Numbered from the stretch's first letter, positions 19,920 through 31,831 are shown. The stretch is 64,000 nt of DNA from Chondrus crispus (GCF_000350225.1 NW_005178965.1:186001-250000), one strand, 5' to 3'. Notes: generated by a model not told the origin, from the letters alone. Made by a program: numbers and translations.

Positions 19920-22712
19920 ATGTCCGGGACCCAGTTCCGTTCCCCGCTTTTAGCGAAGGAGGCAGTCGACGACGAGGAGACAGTTGGAATCATCGATAAC
20001 CCGAAAGGACCCATTGGGGTCAAGAAGATTCTGCGAAGAGGCAAGGACGATCCGCTGGAGGAAGTCCGACGTCCCTGGTACAGGGTCAAGCGCGGGGAAT
20101 GTCGCGAGAAGATTTTGGTCCTTGCGAGGAAAAACTACAAAGTCTTCGCGGACATTGGACCGACGGTCGGATTGATGAGCCGTGTACTGTCCGTGTTGGA
20201 CACCGGTGCGGGACCTAATCTCATCCGGAGATCCGAGCTTCCCGCAGGAATGGAAACTCTTGTGTCCTTCGGACCGACCCAAGATATCGGCGATGCGAAT
20301 AACAGGCCACTCCGAACTCTAGGTACATTCAAAATGCCTGTGAGACTTGGACGTTTCGTGGCTTCAGTCGAATTCATAGTTTGTGAAAAACTCGCAGTCC
20401 CCCTAATTCTAGGAGCTGACTATTGCGATAGGTTCGTGGAGGCTATCTACCCACGAAAGAGGACAGTTGAGTTAGCGGACTTCTCGGAGGTTCCGATCGT
20501 ACGGCGATTCTCGGCGAGAAAATTGAAGAAGCATTTTGTCCCCGGAGAGGGCGAGACTGATGCAAAAGGGGAGCGAATTTCTCCCAGGGTGAAGGTGGCA
20601 AGAGCCGCGATCATTGAGCCAGGAACGCAACACGTAGTCGAATGCACCTCGAAGAGGACTGGGTTGGTCGTCGTTCGACCCTACGCACCCCTATACGACA
20701 AGCACGGACTGGTAAGCACCAACGGTGTAGTTCAGGTTGAGCCTGACAAACCTTTTAGATTGCTTGTTGCGAATTTTAGGAACTACCCTGTCAGGGTTCA
20801 AAATGGCCAAGTGGTGGTGGAACTACTACCGCACCCGAGGGCCGTACTCAAGAGCAATACCAGCATTGGTGAGGTACTTGGAATTCAAGGAAGGGATGAG
20901 GAAAATTTTACTAATTCTACCCCGCCGCCTACGGGCGAGAGAAGATGTGAACCGTCGGAGCAAGATCGCGAGGACCGGCAAGGAGAACGGGAGGAAGGGC
21001 TCTCCGCGACGGCAACTACGAAGCCGGAGCGGCGGATTGAGCCTCCCCCGCCGGACTTGGAGGAGCTCGACCTGAGCCACTTGCCGGACCGGCTGCGCGA
21101 AAGATTCCGTCGGATGTTAAAAAAATATTCCCGCATGTGGGATGGGACCCTTGGTGAGATCAACACCACGGGACACCGGATTGAACTGGACCCGGATACA
21201 AGGCCACTTGCACAAGCTCCCTACCGAGCCGGTCCAAAGGCTAGGGAGGTCGAGGACGCAGAAGTACAGAAGATGTTAGAAGCAGGAGTCATCGAGCCGG
21301 CGCAGTCAGAATGGGCGTCACCCGTTTTATTAGTGCCCAAGCCGGATAGATCGATGCGCTTTTGTGTAGACTACCGCAGGTTAAACGCGGTAACGGTGAA
21401 GGACACGTACCCTTTGCCGCGCATGGATGAGTGTCTGGACTCTTTGGGAGACACCAAGGTCTTTTCCGCGTTGGACGCGATTTCAGGGTATTGGCAGATG
21501 CCTATTCCGGAAGCGGACCGCGACAAGACAGCTTTTTCGTGTCACTCAGGTCTCTACCGTTTTTCAAGAATGCCCTTCGGGCTTACCAATGCGCCAGCGA
21601 CGTTTCAGAGAGCTATGGATATCCTGCTCTCTCCGTTCCGCTGGAAATGCTGTCTGGTACATCTAGATGATATCATCATCTTCAGCAAATCCTGGGAGGA
21701 GCACGTCGTCCACGTTGACGAAATACTGTCTGTATTGGAAAAGGCAGGTGTGAAGCTCAAGCTTCGCAAGTGCGAATTTTTCGTCGAAAAGATCAAGTAC
21801 CTGGGCCATGTCGTTCGGCCAGGTACATTGGAAGTTGACGCCGCGCGAACCGCCGCACTGGAACAAGTGAGGTACCCTCAAACGCAGACCCAGCTCAGGA
21901 GCTTCTTGGGACTCTGCAATGTCTACCGCAGGTTTGTCCCACATTACGCGAAAATCGCGCATCCGCTCAATCAACTATTGAAGAAGGGACAACCGGTCCA
22001 GTTGGAAGGAGTTGACAAACCGTGCGAAAAAGCTTTTCATAAGCTCAAGGACGCCATCTTGGCACCGCCGGTGTTGGCGCTGCTGAAGAAGGACCTACCC
22101 TACTCGGTAGATACCGATGCAAGCGACTATCAAATCGGCGCTGCATTATTTCAAATGCAACCGGATGCGCAACGTAAACCCATCGGGTTCTTTTCAAGAA
22201 CGTTAGCCGCAGCCGAGAGAAACTATTCTGTATCAGAAAAAGAATGTCTAGCGATAATTTGGGCCGTACAGACTTTAAGACCATATCTATATGGCGAGCA
22301 CTTCATTGTGCATACCGACCATGTCTCATTGAGGTGGTTGATGAACGTAACCGACCCCAGCGGGAGATTAATCCGATGGAGGCTACGCCTCTCGGAATTT
22401 GACTTCGAAATCAAGTACAAGAAGGGCAAGGCTAACAGCCAAGCTGATGCCCTGTCAAGATTACGGACCGCTGGAGAAACCGTCGACGAAATCGACGACG
22501 AAATTCCATGCTTTATGGCCGAACCGGCCGAAGGAACAGTGGAGGACGAGGACAATTTTGACGCGTTAGACGACATCCTCGCTCTTGACGGGGGGCCGCC
22601 TCTGATCGCCTCGATCAATTTCAAGCTGTCACTCCGGAGGAGCTCATTCGCGAGCAAGCCGTCGACCCCTTCTGCAATCGCATCAAGGAAGAAATGGATG
22701 CCGAAAAGGTGA
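19920..22712 (+). CDS. Element C pol: protease, reverse transcriptase, RNase H
   Basis: A 930-codon uninterrupted ORF of the gypsy type. The aspartic protease has Asp-Thr-Gly-Ala-Gly at residues 94-98 and 'ILGADYCDRF' as its second conserved stretch. RT follows with 'FCVDYRRLN' near residue 480 and the catalytic box as His-Leu-Asp-Asp near residue 578, where Tyr-Leu-Asp-Asp is usual. RNase H begins at 'DTDASDYQIG' near residue 730 and includes 'ERNYSVSEKECLAI' and a 'TDH' site. The last 30 or so residues are out of frame: a shift near 22610 breaks the link to integrase, which continues in another frame. The open frame reaches back to the gag TAA, so the Met at 19920 need not be the true start. 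Confidence 0.9.
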   Translation: MSGTQFRSPLLAKEAVDDEETVGIIDNPKGPIGVKKILRRGKDDPLEEVRRPWYRVKRGECREKILVLARKNYKVFADIGPTVGLMSRVLSVLDTGAGPNLIRRSELPAGMETLVSFGPTQDIGDANNRPLRTLGTFKMPVRLGRFVASVEFIVCEKLAVPLILGADYCDRFVEAIYPRKRTVELADFSEVPIVRRFSARKLKKHFVPGEGETDAKGERISPRVKVARAAIIEPGTQHVVECTSKRTGLVVVRPYAPLYDKHGLVSTNGVVQVEPDKPFRLLVANFRNYPVRVQNGQVVVELLPHPRAVLKSNTSIGEVLGIQGRDEENFTNSTPPPTGERRCEPSEQDREDRQGEREEGLSATATTKPERRIEPPPPDLEELDLSHLPDRLRERFRRMLKKYSRMWDGTLGEINTTGHRIELDPDTRPLAQAPYRAGPKAREVEDAEVQKMLEAGVIEPAQSEWASPVLLVPKPDRSMRFCVDYRRLNAVTVKDTYPLPRMDECLDSLGDTKVFSALDAISGYWQMPIPEADRDKTAFSCHSGLYRFSRMPFGLTNAPATFQRAMDILLSPFRWKCCLVHLDDIIIFSKSWEEHVVHVDEILSVLEKAGVKLKLRKCEFFVEKIKYLGHVVRPGTLEVDAARTAALEQVRYPQTQTQLRSFLGLCNVYRRFVPHYAKIAHPLNQLLKKGQPVQLEGVDKPCEKAFHKLKDAILAPPVLALLKKDLPYSVDTDASDYQIGAALFQMQPDAQRKPIGFFSRTLAAAERNYSVSEKECLAIIWAVQTLRPYLYGEHFIVHTDHVSLRWLMNVTDPSGRLIRWRLRLSEFDFEIKYKKGKANSQADALSRLRTAGETVDEIDDEIPCFMAEPAEGTVEDEDNFDALDDILALDGGPPLIASINFKLSLRRSSFASKPSTPSAIASRKKWMPKR

Positions 22713-23809
22713 GAACGTTCAGCCTGGAGACCGAGGAACTCGAAGGAACTCTATGCCGTACCGCGGCGGAGTTTGTACAAGTGGTGATACCACAATCGTT
22801 AAGGGACCGCGTCCTAGGGTTAAGCCATTACGTAAAATTGGCAGGACACCCGGGAGGCAGGAAACTTTACAAGACATTGAGAAGATTTTTTTATTGGCCT
22901 ACGATGGCCCTAGACTGCTACGCAGTCGCGAAAAATTGCGCCGCATGCGCGCGGGAAAGGGTGAAGTTAAGAAGAAACACGAAGGAAATGAAGCTGTTCA
23001 CGCCCAAAGCTCCGCTGGAGTTTGTCGCCATCGACATCCTCGGCGAGCTAATTACAACTAAACGAGGAAATCGGTATATTCTCGTGATCAGCGATCGATA
23101 CTCGAAACTGGTACGAACCGTACCGTTGAAGAAGATATCAGCTGCGCACATCGCACAAGCCTTCGTTCACCATTGGGTATTCGTGTACGGACCGCCGGTC
23201 AAGCTACTGTCCGACAATGGAACACAATTCACGGCCCGGTTCTTTCAGAACGTCTGTCGAATTCTCGGCATACGCAATGTGTTCACGACTACGTACCACC
23301 CGCAAGCCAACGGCCAAGTTGAGAGGTTCAACCGCACGCTGACTTCTGCGTTGCGAAAATATGTTGGGGAGCATCCCAAGGACTGGGACCTATTTAGCGA
23401 CGCCGTGACGTTCGCATACAACACGCAAGTTCATCGAACTACGAACATCGCGCCCTTCGAGCTGGTGTTAGCTCGGGCGCCGAGAAGCATTGCGTTACAA
23501 GCACAGCCAAGTTTAGAAGGATTTGGCTCGAATCGAGCGTACTACCTGAAATGGCAGTCGTGGTTGGAAAGCCTGATGAAAGGCGCTGGTAAGAGCTTGC
23601 GGAAAGAAGAAGCGCGCTACAAGCGAAATTTCGACGCAAGGCTCCGCAAGTCGAAGTCTGACATCCCTCCAGGATCATACGTATTCCTTCGGAAAGAACA
23701 AGGCACGGCCACGGAGCCGAAACATAAGTTGGCACAAGTGGCTACGGGTCCATATCAAGTGAAGGAGTCAACTGAGAATACGGTCGTCATTGCCATCGGC
23801 GACCAGTAA
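22615..23809 (+). pseudogene. Element C integrase
   Basis: This continues pol after a frameshift near 22610. It has the zinc-binding region (His pair in 'LSHYVKLAGH', Cys pair in 'CAAC', near 22820-22950) and the catalytic triad: Asp in 'AIDILG', Asp in 'SDNGTQF' and Glu in 'GQVERFNR'. The spacing fits D, D, 35, E. A C-terminal segment with 'LAQVATGPYQV' looks like the usual SH3-like domain of gypsy integrases. TAA at 23807-23809 cuts it off from the chromodomain that follows in the same frame. It inserts element DNA into host chromatin in working copies. Confidence 0.9.
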
Positions 23810-23815
23810 GAGCGC

Positions 23816-24301
23816 GTGTCGCGAGATAGAGTCGAATTAGCCCCTAGCCCTATGGACTACACGCCGATAGTCGGGTTACGACAAGCGCTACAATTCCTCA
23901 ACCGAGGAGGGGAACAAGAAGGACCCGCCGCGCAAGCGAAGGATAGGATGGATGACGGACCTTTGATAAATCAAGAAGCTACGGGCATCCCGCCCGATGT
24001 ACAAGCGATGGGAGGTTCGGAAGAGCAGGATGAGAATGAGTCGCTGGCTCTTCGGAAGGGGGACGGACAGTTGGACACGCAGGAAGAAGGAACCGGGGGT
24101 CAGGAGTACGTCATCGACAAAATAGTCGACCACGTTTATCAAGATGGAAAATTGATTCTCAAGGTGGAATGGTATGGCTACGAGATTGAGGACGCAACGT
24201 GGGAGCCTATTTCTCAGCTACCGCGCAGCGCAGTGGTAACCTATTTCCGGAGGAAGAAACTGCCCCTCCCGCCGCAGGTCGCACGCGCGAGACCAGGATG
24301 A
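23816..24301 (+). pseudogene. Element C chromodomain tail of integrase
   Basis: In the integrase frame after the TAA at 23807, a variable linker is followed by a chromodomain at about 24106-24255: 'YVIDKIVDH', then 'LKVEWYGY' and 'TWEPISQL'. The aromatic and Trp-Glu-Pro pattern is typical. In chromoviruses this module steers integration to modified histones. It places C in the chromovirus group, while B's equivalent is lost and cannot be compared. Confidence 0.88.
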
Positions 24302-27300
24302 GCTCCATACGGAACGTGATGATGGAAAGCGAAAGGAAGACGCGAGCCGCACCCAGTTTCTTATGCTTTTACCTTCTTAACTGTTCTGTTTTGTTTTTGT
24401 TTTTTTGTTGTTTTGTTTTTCTTATGTTTGTTTTCCCTTCCCGAGACGCACCTAGGTCGGCCATTTCGGAGCGAGCGTGCGTAGTTGCAGGAGAACACGA
24501 CAGGCGCCCAGGGGCGACAGGGGATTGCGAACCGCCGATCGTGATTAAGGCTATAAGCTGTATCTCGAGTCGGGGAAGAAGTCTGTTCTACAAAGGAACG
24601 GGTGTGACGAGAAGATGGGAGAAGAAGGGGATGCGTCAGATTGACGAGTGTGCTACCTTCGAGATAAGGTAGAAGGTTGGGAGATGACGCAGTCAATGGG
24701 CGACTGCACGCGGACGAGGCAGATCAAGACGACGTGTAGGATGCGAGAAGTGAGAGAACCGCGACTGAAATACTGGAGATAGGATGAAAACAATCGCTCG
24801 CCTGGGGGGTGATCGAATGGAGAATCAGCAACCGGATATCGACTCTGTGCGGGGTTATGAGGCTCCAAGGTATTCGCGTGGTAGCGAACGGGGATGCCCC
24901 CGTCGAGAAGTTATCGAGTTGGAAAGTATGTTACGGATCGCGCCGTGGTGAGGAGTAAGGACGGTCCTCACACACGCTCGACCAGGCGGGATTACGCATG
25001 CGGAATATTGTCGGGTCGAGACGGACGCTGTGAACCACAGCACGAAGCTAGCGAGGAATGAGCATAGCCGAAGTAAGGCGCATCGGCAATGGCGAGAAGG
25101 AAAGATGAGGTGAGACGGGCAGGTATGCGTGGCTTAACGCTCATGGAGCCAGAGCGGCGAGATGCGCTACATCAGGAAGTGACGAAGTCACTGCACCGTC
25201 AGGTGGAGACAATGCGCAAATTACGTAGGATCACGTGTCGCGTGGGTGTGCACGCAAAGGGACGTTTAGATCTGGGATCCATGCTCGTCTGAATCAGTGT
25301 GAACGGGAATGCTTGTGAGGTTTTCACGAATAGACAAAGCACAAGTGGTGCGCGTTAACGCGCGAGACTACACCGTGTGGAGGGGACAAATTGTTTTGTC
25401 GTTTCTGTTGACTTCGTCAACAACGGGAATTGGCTCGACGTCGTCATCAAGGCGATCAACCGCTTGCTTTTCAGTCGGCCGATCTGCTCCTGCTTCAATC
25501 TCTGTTTCGTACCTGTTCTCCTTTTCCTTTTTTTCTTTTTTTTGGTAATGTCAACGACACAATGAAACTGCGCCCGTCGACCCGCTGACGAGGCCATAGC
25601 TCACGTTTCTAATTTACGTTCACCCCAGCCGTGAAGCTAAACACGAAGACGAAATGAAGGATTGAAGACATTGTCTTGGTTGTGCTGAACAGCGAGGCTT
25701 GGTACAGTATTGTATTCGACGACTCCTACTAGCGCTACCTACGAACGACTATGTGAACACCGCTGCCGTGTAGGAAAGGAGGACGCCCGCCGGTCGACGG
25801 AAGAAAGACGTTGGAAATTTTTCGGGAACGAGGAATTTGTAGTTGGAGAAGAATTACGTAACGGAGACGCACTACAGTGGGGCCGCATGAAAAAGGCCGT
25901 GGATGGAGGGAGAATTGTCAAGGATTCGGGTGAGAACAACGGCAAAGAGGGAAGAGGACCTCCGATACCCGGGGAAAAATTAGTATCAGGGTTTTGACGC
26001 GGAGGACGTACAGTGTCATCGCACGAGCAAGAGGATATTAGCAAGGGAAGTGAAAGCATGCGTCCCGAGGAGACTTTGTTTAAGTCGTACGGGCCTAACG
26101 GAGTGGTTCTCTCAGGCGAAAGAAATTTGATCGTTAGACGAGGGAGAGGAGTACGTGTCGGGGACGGGCAAGAGAATGGACCGCATCCCTGGAGAAGGTC
26201 CGAAAGCTCGGCGACAGTGCCGATTGTCCACTGCGTATACTGAGGAGAAATTGGAGCGCACGGATTCAGCGAGTGGGTCAGAGACGAAGAGCCATTTTGA
26301 CTTCGAAGGGAAAGGCAGCAGTTACCCTTGCGCACCTCCGATGGGAAGATGAATTTTTACGACCAAGTCAGTGGATACACGTGTCGACGTGTGCAGGTGA
26401 AATCCTTGTTACGAAATCAGTAGTTGTCACGATCAAAAACGCGTTGTTCGACGCAGCACGATTTAACCCCGCTCTCGCTCCGACACTGCTACGAAGTCGC
26501 ATCCCGTCGCAGCTATCAACCAGATCACGATCGTTGCCGACACGCTTTTGGAAAAGATACGGAGGGGCAGTGAATGACGCCCCGTGTTACGGGCTACTGG
26601 CAATTGAGGATCGTCTCGATGAGCTCGGAGAATTGGAAGAAAAAGAGAATTACTGTCGATCGCGAAGCTGTCGGTGACAGCGCTAACTGGAGACGCAAAT
26701 CGTGCGCAACAAAAGAACACCTACCACCCAAACTGAGATGCATCAATATCTCCCCCTTCGCTCTAGTAATGACTTATTAGAGCTGAACTTCGTAGTTCGT
26801 TTCTCACAAACGCCTGATGGGCAGTTGGACACCACTTCAGGAATGTCGTGTTCGACCGTCGGACGAAACGCGAAGGATATCCAGACGGCAACGAACCTGA
26901 GTCGCCGTCAACATGTTTGTTCCCCGACCAAGTGCAGGGAGTTGGAACCGAGGCGGCTCAACGGAGATCGAACTGAACCGTGGTACGCCGCCTCGTCGAC
27001 CTTGACCCATCAATAATGTCGTGCTCCAAAAGATCGAAATGCCATCTACTTTCTCACTAGTTATTTTTTTTGAAGAGGTTCCGGTCGCGAGCAAACGGAA
27101 ACTCAAGGGCCAGAACTTCCCTGCGATCCTTTGAAATAATTTTTTGACGCGGACGTCGAAGCTTCGTGTAATTCGTAAGATTAACGATCTCGGAACCGAC
27201 CAGCAGGTCCGACGCCGTGACACGAACCGGGCATGCTCAGTGTACCTATGCGGTGTTCTGTGTACTCTATCACCCAACCAGTGCGCTGTAACTGTCGACA

Positions 27301-28020
27301 GCTAGCCAGAGATCAAGGACGTTGTTTTAGCCGGCTGCCCAGGTCACCTTCACCGCGTTACCGAAAAGGACAACCTATTTCTATATGTTTTTTGGACATG
27401 TTGGGGAGAGCGGAGCGGAAGTCAATATGACCACAGCAAAATGGACTTTCGCACGTGATCAGTCACCGGCAGAAAGAGAAACTCGTTGACCTCGCCACAT
27501 CGAAAATCGCAGAACGAGGTATCCCCTGCACAGGCTTTGAGAAGGCGACAGGAGACACTCACGACGTTTTCATCGCGCTATTTCAAGGACAAAATTGAAA
27601 CGGGGCGTTTGAGCATTGTGCACGGAACTCACCCTTGAGGTCGGCGGGTCTGACCGAAGGGATCGAGCATAGCAACGACCCCTACTTATTTTTTATTTCG
27701 ACCTATCAAAGCTTCTCCGCGACTTATCAAGGATACCAATTATGAGTTTCGCCGAAGAAGCCGCGAGGACAATAGGACACTGTACGTTTGGAAGACGGAG
27801 TTCGAAAATAAGCGGGAGGAAGAATAGGGAAATTGTCGGAGACCTGAACTGGAGCGGGTTACCACTCTGATAGGCACAAAAGGAGAAATGGGGGATCGAA
27901 TCGAGTTTCGATTACTCCAAGAGCCCTACATTTTTTATGTGTAGCTATCGTCCCGAGACGGAATCTCAGAGGAGGTAATCATGTGTTGGGGAGCTGGGAT
28001 ATTGTCTCGTGGAGGCGTGA
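24302..28020 (+). other. Long 3' region of element C without recognised genes
   Basis: About 3.7 kb after the chromodomain. There are T-rich tracts at 24377-24435 and 25515-25545. Short ORFs of 65-150 codons occur on both strands with no recognisable motif. I see no LTR ends, no target duplication and no tandem repeat, so it appears to be part of C rather than a further insertion. Confidence 0.5.
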
Positions 28021-28520
28021 ACATAAGCATCGGGAAAGCCTGAAGGTTAAGAAAGATGGGGGCCTTTCTGAAGGTGGAGAGCGGTCCGTGGGCCGATCAA
28101 TGAAAAACAAAGCGGGCGTGACCCCCCAGCCGGCGATCTGGTGGACGAACGGAGGAAAAGAGAAGGAAATAGGGGATATGCAACTGCAGTAGCAGAGGTG
28201 CCCGAGAAATGGATAAGAGGAGGAAGACAGTAACGAGGAAAAGAGAAGGAAAGAGGGGTTGAGGGAAGAAGCGACCGCATTGACGGTACGCAGAAAAAGA
28301 GGAGGAAGACGGAGGCCCGAGGTGTGTGATCCCGGGATCGGAGGGGACACACATGGTACCCAAGGGGGGGGGGACTCGAGAATGAGCATGCCGTGTTGGA
28401 TAAAGAGGAGGAAAAGGAAAATGAGGAGAAGGATGACGTACGTGTTGGAAAAAGAGAAGGAAAAATGTAACAAGAGGAGGAAGTTGATAGGAGAAGGAAA
28501 TGCAATTTATTTTCGGTGGA
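28020..28520 (+). other. Purine-rich tract in element C
   Basis: About 500 bases with strong A/G bias on the plus strand (many 'gaggagga', 'aaaagagaag' runs) and a G9 run near 28366. The opposite strand gives artificial Ser/Pro/Phe-rich ORFs. It lies between the 3' region and the antisense ORF. Confidence 0.55.
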
Positions 28521-28620
28521 ACGAAGGGAAGTGCCGACGATGAGACGACACTCTCAGAGGACAATGATCCGAACATGGATCGGCAGGGCGCTACCATCGG
28601 CAATGGGTCAATGGGACGAT

Positions 28621-30572
28621 TCACCCAAGGATTTTTTTCTTTGGAAGTGAGGCGACAAGTTGCGCCAGTAAGCGCAGGTCAACAAAGGACGCTCCTCGAA
28701 GAGCCCCCTCGTTTATTCCGTGAGCACGGAGCAATGTGCGATAGACGCTGGCGGCGCCGTCGTTCTTTTTGATGACATCTGGAGAGGACGGGGAGGTCGA
28801 ACCTTCCCTGGTCGATTGGACTGCGTCAACGATTGGTGACAAGGGGGCGGCAACTGGAACAGCCGCCGGAGAAGAGGGACGAGCTGGGATGTGCACAGGG
28901 GAAGACGGTGCAGGAGGAGCCGAGGGGGTAAGGGACGAAGAATTTCCCTTCCTTTCTGGGACTGCGCGCACGGACAGACTGTCAGTCCGGCTAGCTGACG
29001 AGGGGACCTCTCTCGTCTCTGATATAGGTGGACACCTGGCCACTGGAGGTGAATGAGACCGCAAAGGGGATTTGACCTCCTCACACTCAGGGGCTCTCGT
29101 CGCCCTTATCGAAGCATTCACAGAAGGAGTGGGGCCGGCCGGATCGACAGGAAGTGAAGTCGGTGAGACCGGTAACACAGGGCGAGAACGCAAAGGCTCC
29201 CGGAGACAGAGGTCGCGCTCGCGGGGATCCGCAAAGAAGACCGGCAATTCCACCGGAACGGGCGTCTGACTCCCATACTGCCGACTCAGACGCGCCTCGT
29301 CGCAAGAACATTGCGATCCCGTCCAGGGGTTAAACCAAGCATAGTCCACCGCACCACAATGAGCACGACGAGGAGAGAAGGAGGGGCGTTGCTGGACGAC
29401 GGAACGAGAGGAATTTTGACGCGGTATCGAGTCCCAATCGACCTCCTCTATTTTATCGAGGAGAGAATGCAGTTCGGTGTATGCATCAGCACCGCCCAGG
29501 GGAATCGAATAATCGAGGCGTCGCATAAGGCTGATGAGCTGGGAAGGCAAGTACCACAACCTCCAGCAGTCGTAGGTCTCCTACAGGAGGGTCACTGCCA
29601 CTTTGGTACACCACTCTGTGAGGAAGACCAACCAAAGGCCGTGTCGAGGATCACGTAAATACCTTCCGTAATACGTGTACACGGGGCCGAGCTCAGCCTA
29701 GAAGCCTTGGCAGACCTCAAATTGGCTCCACCACGACGGAATACGCTGGTAACGATTCGCGTAATGGGACCTCGAGATTTCGCGCGCCTCCAACATCTGG
29801 TAGGCCGCAAAATAACCCGTGTCAGACCGAATACGGCGTTCGAAGCGCACTGTGTGCTGGAAGAAGGGGATGGTACCCCGCTTGATGAGTCGGAAATTAG
29901 CCGGAATTATGGCGTTGGTCCACATCATAGCGTCGCCCGAGACGGTCCGTTGGTTGAACCAAAGGCGGTTGGCTTCACGAGGAGGGTTATCGGAGGTCCA
30001 GGCCAGCATGTTGTCAAGGTAAGACCGCTGGCCCTCCGTGCGAAATTGCCACGTGTCACAACCGAATTCCTCAGGGATGAGATCCTGCGTCAATGGCAGC
30101 TCAACCTGTCGCACACAGCGGTCATGAAGCGGGTCGATAACACCGCACGACCACGAGGCGGAGTATGACACAGGATGGAGGGAGGAATGGCGATGCGAGC
30201 CAACCAATCGTAAGACCGAATGGCTTGAAAGGGGATTTGTCCTGGAAGCATACCGGCGCCATCGGCGAACGAGTAAGGAATGTTATCGAAGGCGCATACA
30301 CCGATCACTGAGAACCACTTAGCGGAAGCAAAAAGCTCAGGATTAAGGCGCATGGTCTTATCGTGAAGTTCCGACGCAGCAGGGTATCGACGCGAGGATG
30401 GCGCGTTAGAATCGGAATCGAGGTGAGCAACAGGGTCGACATGTTTGGAATCAGGGGGTAGTCGAGGGATGGAAGGAAGGCTTAGAGGGTCGTGGGAAGT
30501 GGAAGAAAAGCCTACGCCGTAGCGCTTGCGTTTGGTACCACCACTGGAGTGGCTCCGGGATGAAGGAAACAT
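28621..30572 (-). pseudogene. Long ORF antisense to element C pol, beside the 3' LTR
   Basis: Function not recognised. It starts at a Met at 30572, about 125 bases from the 3' LTR, and reads back toward pol. The first frame holds about 130 credible codons. It then shifts near 30130-30200 to a second frame that continues to 28621, with TAG at 29698-29700 and TAG at 29581-29583. The middle part is rich in Trp, Arg and aromatic residues, as in 'FEVCQGF' and 'PSWWSQ', and looks like a folded domain. The C-terminal third is Pro/Ser-rich and ends in a short helical segment. No membrane span, zinc knuckle or catalytic motif was found. The position mirrors the ORF at 8032-9630 in element B. Confidence 0.6.
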
Positions 30573-30682
30573 GGGGTCCGTCTTGCTCTTGCACTATCAC
30601 CGATTACCGGACACGGCGGTGTGGGGTTATGAGAGAAACGGCGAGGAGATTATACGATTGCGGAGCGGCGTACAAGAGCGCT

Positions 30683-30695
30683 CGGAAGGGGGATA
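30683..30695 (+). other. Polypurine tract of element C
   Basis: CGGAAGGGGGATA stands directly before the 3' LTR start at 30696, the place of the plus-strand primer. Confidence 0.75.
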
Positions 30696-31826
30696 TGTAG
30701 TGCAATACGCACGTGAAAAGGGGGGTGAAAAGAAAGGAAAATATTTGGATATGAAAAGTAGTCCGGGTTGGGGGACACACGTGTGAATAACTGCACAGTT
30801 TTAATTTTTAATTAATTATTTTATTTTATTTATTTAATTAGTTGGCATTAATTTTGCTGACACTAGATTAGATCTAGGATCTAGCGCCGCGAGCTACTGT
30901 AGTAGCTCCGGCGGGGCAATATATACCTTAGCCCTCTGACCACCAAGTCAGTAAAGGTAACCCGAGTTGCCAGAGTTGAATATCGCCTTGATCGAAGTCC
31001 GTCTTTCCCAAGACGCTCCCTTTTGCCACAGATTACGTTATCCTTTGCGCTCGGGGGTTCCCTTTTCCTTTTCCTTTATTTCACTTACCCTTTTCTACTT
31101 CTATCTCTATTTCTATTCCCTTATCTTGTGTTGGTTCCACAGTGCCTGATTGCGATCGGCATTGTGACGACTGGAGTCATTGGGCTCTTGTGTTGGTTCT
31201 TCTGTTTGTTGTTGGTGCCATCGGCTTTGGTTGCGACCGGACCGGTGTAGGTGTCTTGGCCATCGGGCGACACGTCGGTGTAGCGCTGCTACTTGTTTAC
31301 GTCTGTCGATGGATGCTGTTGCGACGACGTCTCCCTCGAAGGTCCTGTTGTGTATACAGGACAGTGTTGGTTCCATCGGATACAGGTTGCGACCGTTCCG
31401 GTGTCGGTACTTTGCCATCGGGCAGTACGGAGGTGTAGCGCTGCAACGTGTTTGCTAATTCCCGACGGGCTGCGTTGCGAAGCCCCCGTCGAAGACCTTA
31501 TCAAGGGTATAAGGTGTAACAGGTGCTCCGCGAGCATTGGATTTACGACCCATCGGGCCCGGCTTCTTAATTACCGCCCCGAACTCGCCGAGCAACTGCC
31601 TGTACAAGACTCTACCACCATTCGTCCCGGGGCGCGCCTCTTCCTTTTGCCCCCCCTATCAGGGACTTGAGCTACTGTGGGCTGCAAACCCACTTAAAGG
31701 GAAAGGGAGAATCGGACACTCCGTAGGGCTGTGCCGTCGGCAACGCTTTTTGGTTTTTGTTTGTTGGTTGTGTTGTCGCTGGACCGTTGGACCCTGGTTC
31801 CGGCCTGACAGGCACATTGCACTACA
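30696..31826 (+). repeat. 3' LTR of element C
   Basis: 1131 bp, TGTAGTGCAATACGC to CATTGCACTACA, the partner of 3888-5017. It is followed by the target duplication CAGTA at 31827-31831. Confidence 0.95.
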
Positions 31827-31831
31827 CAGTA

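Larger units (their letters stand above)
3888..31826 (+). mobile_element. Ty3/gypsy (chromovirus-type) element C, full length with a nested insertion
   Basis: Both LTRs, a target duplication, primer binding site, polypurine tract, gag, protease, RT, RNase H, integrase and chromodomain are present on the plus strand. The span is 27.9 kb. Removing element B and its duplicated 5 bp leaves about 15.5 kb, large for the group. The excess is a 6.4-kb region between the chromodomain and the 3' LTR that holds a decayed antisense ORF (28621-30572). The coding parts carry several frameshifts and stops, so this copy cannot make its own proteins. The two LTRs differ at roughly 50 of 1130 positions by eye. 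Confidence 0.95.

Noticed and set aside
28047..28624. Overlapping Ser/Phe/Pro-rich minus-strand ORFs of 150-175 codons
   Set aside because: They come from the purine-rich tract; low-complexity pyrimidine-rich reading without stops is expected there.
31537..31831. N-terminal part of a 403-codon ORF that runs from the LTR into the transposase
   Set aside because: The first 98 codons are LTR sequence joined to the transposase by the insertion.
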